Shown piece after piece: positions 27,474 through 35,506 of a DNA stretch of 64,000 nucleotides. Position numbers and translations under genes: made by a program. The notes beneath the pieces were generated by a model. The model ran no database searches, was not told where the DNA came from, and saw only the letters and a list, made by a program, of their open reading frames with translations. Position 1 is the stretch's first letter. Each line of letters begins with the position of its first letter. This stretch comes from Hymenobacter qilianensis (GTDB lineage: Bacteria > Bacteroidota > Bacteroidia > Cytophagales > Hymenobacteraceae). The stretch lies in NCBI RefSeq assembly GCF_014489555.1, contig NZ_CP060784.1:3994501-4058500 (forward strand). The letters run 5' to 3'.

Positions 27474-27827
27474 ATGAGCCTTACCTTAAATCCAGCGGCC
27501 GTCCAATTTGCCAAGCGCCTTATTGAAGACGGCCATTATAAGAACGACCAAGCTCATTGGGGTGAGCACAACCCTAATACCAACGCCCAAAATAACTACC
27601 TCAGCAAGCACGAAATAGAGGAGTACGGTCAGTGGCACCTGGGCCTGGATATGAGTAAAGCGGAGGACACCAAAGGCCGCTACCACTTTCCCTACGGCGA
27701 CTTCAAAACCGTGCACCGCGACGGCCTGATTGCGGCCAAAGAGCGCGCCGCCCAGCAAGGCTACACCGATATTGAAAAAGCGGCTGACGAACTGCTGCAA
27801 ACGCTGGAGGCGAAGGCGGCCAAGTAA
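27474..27827 (+). CDS. Hypothetical protein
   Basis: A 117-residue soluble protein from ATG 27474 (MSLTLNPAAVQFAKRLIEDG). It contains HWGEHNPNTNAQNNYLSKHE, EEYGQWHLGLDMSKAEDTKG and RYHFPYGDFKTVHRDGLIAA, rich in His, Asn and aromatic residues in the middle, and ends in a helix (DIEKAADELLQTLEAKAAK). I recognise it as a recurrent type of small protein in this group but cannot name a function. There is no signal peptide. The next gene starts 41 bases downstream. Confidence 0.7.
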   Translation: MSLTLNPAAVQFAKRLIEDGHYKNDQAHWGEHNPNTNAQNNYLSKHEIEEYGQWHLGLDMSKAEDTKGRYHFPYGDFKTVHRDGLIAAKERAAQQGYTDIEKAADELLQTLEAKAAK

Positions 27828-27868
27828 GCAGGGGCTTTTTCCGCGCACATTTTGCGTACTTTTAGCTT

Positions 27869-28471
27869 ATGCGTAATCCATTTGAATCAGGCGCCATACT
27901 TCTGGGGGGCTCTTATCTAGAGCGCATGACTGACGACGAGTTTTTCGACTTCTGTCAGCAGCACCCCGACCTGCGCATTGAGCGCACGGCCAACCACGAA
28001 ATCGTCATTATGTCGCCCACTGGCAGCCGCTCCGGCAAACGCAACGCCCGCCTCACTTTTTTACTGGGCAAATGGTGTGAACAGCATTCCCAGCTCGGAG
28101 AATACTTCGACTCAAACACTGGATTCACCCTCCCCGATGGCTCCGTGCTCTCGCCGGATGCTTCTTGGGTTTCAGCGGCCAAATGGAATGCTCTGACCGT
28201 GGAGCAACAAGATAAATTCGCGCCGGTCTGCCCGGAATTTGTAGTGGAGTTGAAGTCGGCCACTGATTCCACGAAAACGCTGCAAGACAAAATGCTGAAC
28301 TGGCTCAGCAACGGTGCCCAACTAGCGTGGCTAATTGTACCGGAAACCGAAACCGCCTATATCTACCGCCCCGGCCAGTCGGATCCGGATGTTGTACAAG
28401 GCTTTGACAACGAGCTCTCCGGTGAAACCGTGCTGCCGGGGTTTCGGCTGCGGCTAACGGAGCTGCGGTAA
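27869..28471 (+). CDS. Uma2 family (DUF820) putative endonuclease
   Basis: A 200-residue protein with the restriction-endonuclease-like fold of Uma2/DUF820. Visible motifs: LERMTDDEFFDFCQQHPDLR (N-terminal helix), HEIVIMSPTGSRSGKRNAR, DGSVLSPDASWVSAAKW (Asp of the PD-(D/E)xK core), CPEFVVELKSATDSTKTLQD (E-x-K) and KMLNWLSNGAQLAWLIVPET. Such genes are common and multicopy in Bacteroidota and cyanobacteria; activity is rarely shown. The box TACTTTTA lies just ahead of the start (27856-27863). A TGGGGGGC motif at 27904 is in frame near the N-terminus. Confidence 0.88.
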   Translation: MRNPFESGAILLGGSYLERMTDDEFFDFCQQHPDLRIERTANHEIVIMSPTGSRSGKRNARLTFLLGKWCEQHSQLGEYFDSNTGFTLPDGSVLSPDASWVSAAKWNALTVEQQDKFAPVCPEFVVELKSATDSTKTLQDKMLNWLSNGAQLAWLIVPETETAYIYRPGQSDPDVVQGFDNELSGETVLPGFRLRLTELR

Positions 28472-28513
28472 GTTCGCCACCATTGCGTAATTCTTAAGTA
28501 GAATCAAAACTAG

Positions 28514-28888
28514 ATGGATGAACCAAATTCAGCTCCTACACCTGAAGTTGTTACTCGCGTACTGGAAACACTAGATTTTAAATTACCAGATTGGTACATA
28601 AACGAGCTTTCAAAGACTCATGATCTTGTCTTCGATTTTGAAGACGGAAAGTATTTAGAATTGTGGCCAATCGTTGAGGTACTTGAACTGAATCGGGCTT
28701 ACAATGCCGATGAGTTCTATCTAAACTTTATTCTGATAGGAACTGATGGAGGTGGCGAAGCTTGTGCAATCGAAAAGCAAAGTGGAAGCGTTTACTTTAT
28801 CCCTTATATCGGTTGTCTTCCTGATGATGCTATCTATGTAGGAAAGTCGCTTAAGGATCTGATTGAATACTTACAAGTGCCTTGGTAA
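28514..28888 (+). CDS. SUKH (SMI1/KNR4) family protein
   Basis: A 124-residue acidic cytosolic protein. The core FYLNFILIGTDGGGEACAIE followed by SGSVYFIPYIGCLPDDAIYV and SLKDLIEYL is the pattern of SUKH-fold proteins, with GTDGGGE as the diagnostic loop. SUKH proteins are often immunity proteins for polymorphic nuclease toxins, but no toxin is next to it here, so an orphan immunity or regulatory role is only possible. Base composition is clearly more AT-rich than the flanking genes, suggesting recent arrival. It begins 42 bases after the Uma2 stop. Confidence 0.75.
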   Translation: MDEPNSAPTPEVVTRVLETLDFKLPDWYINELSKTHDLVFDFEDGKYLELWPIVEVLELNRAYNADEFYLNFILIGTDGGGEACAIEKQSGSVYFIPYIGCLPDDAIYVGKSLKDLIEYLQVPW

Positions 28889-28889
28889 C

Positions 28890-28922
28890 AAAGAGCCCCC
28901 GCTACCGCGCCGGGGCTTTTTT
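28890..28922 (+). terminator. Rho-independent terminator
   Basis: AGCCCCCG - CTACCGCG - CCGGGGCTTTTTT directly after the SUKH gene. Confidence 0.85.
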
Positions 28923-28962
28923 CGTACCTTAGCCCCTCTTACCCCACCCCATTCCACCCGCT

Positions 28963-31900
28963 ATGCAAGTTGCTCCAGTAGCTCCCTATAAACCAAAGCA
29001 TCACATCCGCATTGTGACGGCGGCGGCCCTGTTCGACGGCCACGACGCGGCCATCAACGTTATGCGCCGCATCATTCAGAGCAGCGGTGCCGAAGTCATT
29101 CACCTGGGCCACAACCGCTCCGTGCAGGAAATTGTGGACTGCGCCATTCAGGAAGATGCTCAGGCCATTGCCATTACCTCCTACCAAGGCGGCCACAACG
29201 AGTACTTCAAGTACATGCACGACCTGCTGAAGGAGCGCGGCGCGGGCCACGTGCGCATCTTCGGCGGCGGCGGCGGCGTGATTCTGCCCAGCGAAATTGC
29301 CGAGTTGCAAGCCTACGGAATTGAGCGCCTCTACTCGCCCGACGACGGCCGCGCTATGGGTTTGCAAGGCATGATTAATGACCTCTTGCAGCGCTGCGAC
29401 TTCCCGACGGGCCAGAACCTGAACGGTGAGGTAAGCCACGTAAAAGAAAAAGACGCCCGCAGCATTGGTCGTCTGATTTCGGCCGCCGAAAACTTCCCCG
29501 AGGAGTTTGAGCGCGTGAAGAGTCAGCTCGTCGCCGAGTTTCAGCAGCAAGAAAAAGCCCCCCACAGCGGCAACGGCGCCACCCAGCAAGCTGGCAGCAG
29601 CGACACAGAAGTAGCAACGCGCACCGCTCCTATCCTTGGTATTACGGGTACGGGTGGTGCGGGTAAGTCGAGCTTGGTAGATGAGCTGGTGCGGCGCTTT
29701 CTGATGGACTTCCCCGAGAAGACGATTGCCATTATTTCCGTAGACCCCAGCAAGCGCAAAACCGGTGGGGCTCTGCTTGGCGACCGGATTCGGATGAACT
29801 CCATCAACTCGCCGCGGGTGTACATGCGCAGCCTAGCTACGCGCCAGAGCAACCTCGCCCTGAGCAAGTACGTGCAGGATGCCGTGGACGTGGTGCGCGC
29901 CGCCAACTACGACCTCATCATCCTCGAAACCAGCGGCATCGGCCAGTCCGACACCGAAATCATCGAGCACTCCGACGCCAGCCTCTATGTAATGACGCCG
30001 GAGTACGGCGCGGCCACCCAGCTTGAGAAGATCGACATGCTGGACTTCGCCGACGTTATTGCTCTCAACAAATTCGACAAGCGCGGCGCCCTCGACGCGC
30101 TGCGCGACGTGCGTAAGCAGTACCAGCGCAACCACGGCCTCTGGGACCAGCCCCTGGACTCGCTGCCCGTGTTTGGCACCATCGCTTCGCAGTTCAATGA
30201 CCCCGGCATGAACCGCCTGTACCGGGCCGTGCTGAGCATGTTGGAGAAGAAAACGGGGGCCACATTTGCCTCCCAGCTCGCTACCACCACGGAGGATTCA
30301 GAGAAGATTTACATCATTCCGCCCCACCGCACGCGTTACTTATCTGAAATCGCTGAAACCAACCGCAACTATGATATTTGGGTACAGAAGCAAGCCGAAG
30401 TGGCCCAGCAGCTTTACGGCCTCGACCAAAGCCTCAACGCCGTTAGAAGCCTCCAGTCCGGCGGATCTCGTGCCGGCAGCGGGAGCAGCAGCAACGGAAC
30501 CGACCCCGGATCACTCGTGGCCGGTTTGGAGAGCACATTCCAGGAAATCAAGCTCCGGCTCGATGGTCAGAACTGGAAAATCCTGGAGACCTGGCCGCAG
30601 AAGGTAGCCGCCTACAAGGCCCCCGAGTTCATCTTTAAGGTGCGCGACAAGGAAATTCGCATCCAGACGCACACCCAAAGCTTGTCGGGCCAGCAGATTC
30701 CGAAAGTGAGCATGCCTCGCTTCACGGCTTGGGGTGACTTGCTGCGCTGGCAGCTCCAGGAAAACGTGCCCGGCGAGTTTCCTTACACGGCCGGCGTGTT
30801 TCCGTTTAAGCGCGAGGGCGAAGACCCCACCCGTATGTTTGCGGGCGAAGGTGGCCCCGAGCGTACCAACCGGCGCTTCCACTACGTGAGCATGGGCCTT
30901 CCCGCCAAGCGCCTGAGCACGGCCTTCGACTCGGTGACGCTCTACGGCGAAGACCCCGACCACCGGCCCGATATCTACGGCAAAATCGGTAACGCCGGGG
31001 TGAGCATCTGCTGCCTCGACGACGCCAAGAAGCTGTACTCCGGCTTCAACCTGGCCAACCCCAGCACGTCGGTGTCCATGACCATCAATGGCCCGGCCGC
31101 TCATTTAGCCGCGTTCTTCATGAATGCCGCCATCGACCAGCAGTGCGAGCTTTATATAAAGGAGCACGGGCTGGAGCAGGAAGTTGAAGCCAAGATCAAC
31201 CAGATTTATCAGGAGAAAGGCGTGGTACGCCCTAGCTACCAGGGCGAGTTGCCCGCCGGCAACGACGGCCTCGGCCTGATGCTGCTCGGCGTGACCGGCG
31301 ACCAGGTTTTGCCCCCCGATGTGTACGCCACCATTAAAGCGCGCACCCTGAGCCAGGTGCGCGGCACCGTGCAGGCCGATATTCTGAAGGAAGACCAGGC
31401 CCAGAACACCTGCATCTTCAGCACCGAGTTTGCCCTGCGCCTCATGGGCGACGTGCAGGAGTACTTTATTAAGGAGAAGGTTCGCAACTTCTACTCGGTG
31501 AGTATTTCGGGCTACCACATTGCGGAGGCCGGCGCCAACCCCATCACCCAGTTGGCCCTGACCCTGAGCAACGGCTTCACCTTCGTGGAGTACTACGTGA
31601 GCCGCGGCATGGACGTGAACGACTTCGCGCCAAACCTGAGCTTCTTTTTCTCCAACGGCATCGACCCCGAGTACGCGGTTATTGGCCGCGTGGCGCGCCG
31701 CATTTGGGCCAAGGCCATGAAGCTGAAGTACAACGCCAACGCCCGGAGCCAGATGTTGAAGTACCACATCCAGACGTCGGGCCGCAGCCTGCACGCCCAG
31801 GAAATCGACTTCAACGATATCCGCACCACGTTGCAGGCCCTCTACGCCATTTACGACAACTGCAACTCCCTGCATACCAACGCTTACGATGAAGCCATCA

Positions 31901-32460
31901 CCACGCCCACCGAGGAATCGGTGCGCCGGGCCATGGCTATTCAGCTCATCATCAACCGGGAGTTGGGCTTGGCCAAAAACGAGAACCCGCTGCAAGGCTC
32001 CTTCATCATTGAGGAGCTAACCGACCTGGTGGAAGAAGCGGTGCTGCTGGAGTTTGACCGCATCACGGAGCGCGGCGGCGTGCTGGGCGCCATGGAAACC
32101 ATGTACCAGCGCGGCAAGATTCAGGAGGAAAGCCTGCACTACGAGATGCTCAAGCACACGGGCGAGTACCCCATCATCGGCGTGAACACTTTCCTCTCCT
32201 CCAAAGGCTCGCCCACGGTGCTGCCCGCCGAGGTTATCCGTGCTACGGAAGAGGAAAAGCAGTATCAAATAGCTATGCTCAACAACCTCCACGCCCGCAA
32301 CGAAGGCACCACGGAGCAGCGCCTGAAGCAGCTACAACAAGTAGCCGTGCAGAATGGCAACCTGTTCGAGGAGCTAATGGAAACGGTGAAGTTCTGCTCG
32401 CTGGGGCAGATTACGAATGCCCTGTTTGAGGTTGGGGGGCAATATCGACGGAATATGTAA
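28963..32460 (+). CDS. icmF: Fused isobutyryl-CoA mutase (IcmF)
   Basis: A 1165-residue fusion of three parts. An N-terminal B12-binding domain has FDGHDAAINVMRRIIQSSGA (lower-ligand His) and FGGGGGVILPSEIAELQAYG. A middle MeaB-like G-protein chaperone has Walker A GITGTGGAGKSSLVDELV, ETSGIGQSDTEI and NKFDKRG. The C-terminal acyl-CoA mutase barrel has KIGNAGVSICCLDDAKKLYS, NPSTSVSMTINGPAAHLAAF and SGYHIAEAGANPITQLALTL. It interconverts isobutyryl-CoA and n-butyryl-CoA with adenosylcobalamin, and related enzymes act on pivalyl- or isovaleryl-CoA. The linker before the G domain is Gln/Ser-rich. The promoter-like TACCTTAG lies about 35 bases upstream. C6/G6 runs inside are in frame. Confidence 0.93.
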   Translation: MQVAPVAPYKPKHHIRIVTAAALFDGHDAAINVMRRIIQSSGAEVIHLGHNRSVQEIVDCAIQEDAQAIAITSYQGGHNEYFKYMHDLLKERGAGHVRIFGGGGGVILPSEIAELQAYGIERLYSPDDGRAMGLQGMINDLLQRCDFPTGQNLNGEVSHVKEKDARSIGRLISAAENFPEEFERVKSQLVAEFQQQEKAPHSGNGATQQAGSSDTEVATRTAPILGITGTGGAGKSSLVDELVRRFLMDFPEKTIAIISVDPSKRKTGGALLGDRIRMNSINSPRVYMRSLATRQSNLALSKYVQDAVDVVRAANYDLIILETSGIGQSDTEIIEHSDASLYVMTPEYGAATQLEKIDMLDFADVIALNKFDKRGALDALRDVRKQYQRNHGLWDQPLDSLPVFGTIASQFNDPGMNRLYRAVLSMLEKKTGATFASQLATTTEDSEKIYIIPPHRTRYLSEIAETNRNYDIWVQKQAEVAQQLYGLDQSLNAVRSLQSGGSRAGSGSSSNGTDPGSLVAGLESTFQEIKLRLDGQNWKILETWPQKVAAYKAPEFIFKVRDKEIRIQTHTQSLSGQQIPKVSMPRFTAWGDLLRWQLQENVPGEFPYTAGVFPFKREGEDPTRMFAGEGGPERTNRRFHYVSMGLPAKRLSTAFDSVTLYGEDPDHRPDIYGKIGNAGVSICCLDDAKKLYSGFNLANPSTSVSMTINGPAAHLAAFFMNAAIDQQCELYIKEHGLEQEVEAKINQIYQEKGVVRPSYQGELPAGNDGLGLMLLGVTGDQVLPPDVYATIKARTLSQVRGTVQADILKEDQAQNTCIFSTEFALRLMGDVQEYFIKEKVRNFYSVSISGYHIAEAGANPITQLALTLSNGFTFVEYYVSRGMDVNDFAPNLSFFFSNGIDPEYAVIGRVARRIWAKAMKLKYNANARSQMLKYHIQTSGRSLHAQEIDFNDIRTTLQALYAIYDNCNSLHTNAYDEAITTPTEESVRRAMAIQLIINRELGLAKNENPLQGSFIIEELTDLVEEAVLLEFDRITERGGVLGAMETMYQRGKIQEESLHYEMLKHTGEYPIIGVNTFLSSKGSPTVLPAEVIRATEEEKQYQIAMLNNLHARNEGTTEQRLKQLQQVAVQNGNLFEELMETVKFCSLGQITNALFEVGGQYRRNM

Positions 32461-32487
32461 AAGATCGTAACGTTTTAGGTATACATT

Positions 32488-32530
32488 ATAGGCTAATGCA
32501 ACTATCGGACCCCCGGTTGCATTAGCCTAT
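32488..32530 (+). terminator. Hairpin after icmF (15-bp perfect arms)
   Basis: ATAGGCTAATGCAAC (32488-32502) and its exact complement (32516-32530) enclose a 13-base loop. No clean U-tract follows, only CATTATTTTA, so it may also act in the leader of the next gene. Confidence 0.65.
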
Positions 32531-32548
32531 CATTATTTTAATGTTTCT

Positions 32549-33574
32549 ATGAAAAGCTTTCGAAGATCAATTTTTTTCACAAAAGCTCCGTTGGGCGGCT
32601 ATTACAGATATCAAGATATTTTTCAAGTTTTCCCAATGGATTTTGAAAGAACTCCTAAAAATAAATTACAAAGACATTTCCCTAATATATTAGAATATTG
32701 GATCGATGAAAATGATAAAGTCACTAAATTATTTGGTGATGACGATGAAGATTACGACGACAATGGATTAATGAATGAGTTAGCAACCTTGACTGCTACA
32801 ACAATTACCAAGGAGGAGAAAATACTTTCTTTGCTGACCACTTTTACAAACAATATATTTTTTACCTATAAAGGAATTGATGGTTCTTGGGGTATGCCCA
32901 CTGACAACACTATACCAAGAGAAGATCTAAATTCCGCATCATCTAAATGGTCTATGGGTATATTTTTTTATCCAGGCATGCCTGATGACTTAAAAATAAG
33001 CGGATTTACTGAGATAACTATTAACCCTATTCAAACAGTAGACTACCCTGATTACTATCTTGACCAGCCTCACTTAGACTCTGATTGGTACACAGATATA
33101 CAGTTTCCATCTATACTTGATTACTTACTTGATTCCTATTTTAATTTAGAGGGAAATGCAGCTAATTCAGTTAATGCTGCTATTTCTTATACAGCATCTG
33201 CCGTTGAATTATTTAATACAAGAAAAACGCTTTCTTTATTATCCTCTTTTACGTCTTTAGAAACCATGGTCAATCTTGAATACGATGGAGTTGACCCATG
33301 TAGATGTCGAGAGTGTGGACAGCAAAGATTTAGTATATCCAAAAAATTTAGAGACTATCTATTAAAGTATATCGGCGACACGCAGTCAAATAAGAAAAAA
33401 TTCAATAAATATTATGCCTTAAGATCTAAAATCGTACATACAGGCAAACAACTCCAAAGCGAATTATTATTTGCAGATGTTGAGCAAACAATCAGACATG
33501 AAGAATTAATTACTAGAACTGAAATTCTACAGCTCGGAAAGCTATCTATAATCAATTGGCTTTTAGAGAATTAA
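32549..33574 (+). CDS. AT-rich gene for a HEPN-like (Apea-type) protein
   Basis: A 341-residue soluble protein. The N-terminal 200 residues are unrecognised (aromatic-rich, with acidic FGDDDEDYDDNGLMNE). The C-terminal part has a small Cys cluster (CRCRECG, residues about 251-257) and YYALRSKIVHTGKQL, where Arg292-x4-His297 is the RxxxxH motif of HEPN domains; this end resembles Apea-like HEPN proteins. HEPN domains are often RNases in toxin, abortive-infection or defence systems; that is inference. Codon and base use are strongly AT-rich compared with every neighbour, a sign of transfer. It lies beside a REP/transposase remnant. Confidence 0.7.
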   Translation: MKSFRRSIFFTKAPLGGYYRYQDIFQVFPMDFERTPKNKLQRHFPNILEYWIDENDKVTKLFGDDDEDYDDNGLMNELATLTATTITKEEKILSLLTTFTNNIFFTYKGIDGSWGMPTDNTIPREDLNSASSKWSMGIFFYPGMPDDLKISGFTEITINPIQTVDYPDYYLDQPHLDSDWYTDIQFPSILDYLLDSYFNLEGNAANSVNAAISYTASAVELFNTRKTLSLLSSFTSLETMVNLEYDGVDPCRCRECGQQRFSISKKFRDYLLKYIGDTQSNKKKFNKYYALRSKIVHTGKQLQSELLFADVEQTIRHEELITRTEILQLGKLSIINWLLEN

Positions 33575-33592
33575 TTTAAATAACTCACCCAA

Positions 33593-33620
33593 CTAGCGCG
33601 AGCTTGTAGCTCGTGACTAG
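33593..33620. repeat. REP-like imperfect palindrome
   Basis: CTAGCGCGAGCT - TGT - AGCTCGTGACTAG forms a short stem with one extra base. It stands directly before the transposase remnant, as REP elements do next to REP-associated transposases. Confidence 0.6.
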
Positions 33621-33622
33621 CT

Positions 33623-33946
33623 TTGAAGTGGAGTTTGAACCACTACTGCCGCAGCAGCAGCAAAGCCATTCAAGAAAATGAACAGGAAAGTCGACGTGAG
33701 TGGATGCTATGGATGTTTGAGCGGGCTGGGCAACGCAACGCGCACAACGAGCAATGTCAGTTCTGGCAGCAAGACAACCACACCATCGAGCTGCGCTCCA
33801 ATCAACTTCAAGTGCAACGTCTTGGCTACTTGCACCGCAACCCAGTTGTAGCCGGTTTTGTGGACGTGCCGGAGGATTTTCTTTACAGCAGCGCCCGCAG
33901 TTATGCTGACCGGCCTGGCTTGCTAGATGTGCTGCTAATTGGTTAA
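33623..33946 (+). pseudogene. 3' remnant of a REP-associated (RAYT/Y1-type) transposase
   Basis: The open frame encodes only a C-terminal piece of the family: SRREWMLWMFERAG, then NEQCQFWQQDNHTIELRSNQ and the characteristic LGYLHRNPVVAGFVDVPEDF, LYSSARSYA. The N-terminal half, which carries the HUH/HxH motif and catalytic Tyr, is missing; the upstream sequence is unrelated and there is no good start codon. So it is a truncated, inactive copy. The adjacent palindrome at 33593-33620 fits the REP partner of such a transposase. It may mark the edge of the insertion that brought in the AT-rich gene. Confidence 0.75.
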
Positions 33947-33975
33947 AAAGCCCCCCAAACTCCACCCTCTCCCCT

Positions 33976-35150
33976 ATGCCCCGAATTTTACCTGTCATTG
34001 TGCTGGCCCAGTTCTTATGCACTTCGCTTTGGTTTGCGGGCAATGCCATAGCGGCGGATTTGGCGGCCACCTTACAGCAGCCACCCACCTTTGTAGCCCA
34101 TCTGACCAGCGCTGTCCAACTAGGGTTTATTTCCGGCACGCTGGTATTTGCTTTGCTAGCCATTGCCGACCGCTTCTCTCCGTCGCGGGTGTTCTTCTTC
34201 AGTGCCTTGGCGGCCGCGCTGTGCAACCTGGGCATTAACCTCCCTAGTGTGGAAGCGGGCAGTTTGCTCGCCTTCCGGTTTTTAACTGGCTTTTTCCTGG
34301 CGGGCATTTACCCGGTGGGGATGAAAATAGCCGCCGATTACGCGCAGACGGGCTTGGGCAAATGGTTGGGTTTTTTGGTGGGGGCGCTGGTGCTGGGCAC
34401 GGCTTTCCCACATCTGCTGAAGAGTGTGACGGCGCAGCTGCCGTGGCAATACGTGGCGCTGGCTACCTCGGGCCTGGCGGTGCTCGGTGGCCTGGCTATG
34501 CTCCTGCTAGTACCCGACGGTCCGTACCGCCGCACCGGGCAACGCCTGCAACTCACCGCTTTTCTGAGCGGCTTTCGGTTGCCGCGCTTCCGTGCCGCCG
34601 CCTTCGGGTATTTTGGCCATATGTGGGAGCTGTACACCTTCTGGGCCTTTCTACCGCTGATGCTGACGACCTACAATAGCGTCCACCGCGGCGCCAACTT
34701 GCCGGTGTCGTTGCTGTCGTTTCTGCTGATTGGAGCGGGTGGCATGGCTTGCATGGGTAGCGGGCTACTCTCGCGTATAATTGCCCCCACACCATAGCTA
34801 CTACGGCGCTGGCTTTGTCGGGGCTGTGCTGCCTGGTGTCGCCGCTGGTGCTGCGCAGCCATTCGGGGGGCTTTTTTCTGAGCTTTCTATTCTGTTGGGG
34901 ACTGGTGGTCGTGGCTGATTCGCCCATGTTCTCCAGCCTGGTGGCGCAAAACGCGCCCGACGCTTCCCGCGGCACCGCCCTGACCATCGTGAACTGTATA
35001 GGATTTGCCATCACCGTTGCCAGCATACAGTTTACAAACTGGCTCTCTGGTTTTGTAAATTCCTACGACCTCTATCTGATTCTTGCAGTTGGTCCGGCGC
35101 TGGGTTTGTTGGCGCAATTAGGTCGCCGGCCAGAGCCAGCTACTGCGTAG
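33976..35150 (+). CDS. MFS transporter, frameshifted as read
   Basis: About 391 residues and 12 transmembrane helices if repaired. From ATG 33976: ILPVIVLAQFLCTSLWFAGN, then FRFLTGFFLAGIYPVGMKIA and a loop ADYAQTGLGKWLGFLVGALV, typical of major facilitator proteins. After helix 7-8 the frame stops at 34797 (LSRIIAPTP). Adding one C to the C5 run at 34784-34788 continues the reading as IIAPHTIATTALALSGLCCL and on to 35150 with four or five more helices. The substrate is unknown. It starts 29 bases after the transposase remnant and a GCCCCCCA motif. Confidence 0.8.
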
Positions 35151-35197
35151 TAGTGAAAGGTAAGAGGTTGCCGGGCTCGCTAGTCTCGTCCCCGAAC

Positions 35198-35290
35198 GTC
35201 ATGCAGAGCAACGCGAAGCATCTCGCGTGCTGACGAGAGGTTAGTAATCCTACATCAGCACGCGAGATGCTTCGCTCCGCTCTGCATGAC
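35198..35290. repeat. 93-bp inverted repeat
   Basis: GTCATGCAGAGC and CGCGAAGCATCTCGCGTGCTGA (split by two bases) are repeated in inverted order as TCAGCACGCGAGATGCTTCG and GCTCTGCATGAC, around a loop of about 25 bases. It lies in a 356-base gap without a gene (35151-35506); the rest of the gap shows nothing clear. The shape suggests a non-autonomous mobile or REP-like element. Confidence 0.75.
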
Positions 35291-35506
35291 CGCCTATTTT
35301 GTGGCAACAACACCACGCGAAATGATTCGTCGTTGGCTTGACGCGCAGAATATTCTAAATTACTCAACCTGAAATTTTAGGTTAGTTAAGTTTTTAATGT
35401 GGTGAGCCTTAAGGCCGATGGTGCTTCCGATGTGGTTTAAGTAACGACGAACTTAGTTTGTCGGAACGCACATCTAGGCGCTGGGTAAATTCGTACGTTC
35501 ACCCTG

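Noticed and set aside
31105..31995. 296-codon open frame antisense to icmF
   Set aside because: Shadow of the mutase coding bias; composition is Val/Ala/Gly/His-rich with no recognisable domain.
35140..35367. 75-codon minus-strand frame over the 93-bp inverted repeat
   Set aside because: The frame consists almost wholly of the repeat and carries no protein-like pattern.
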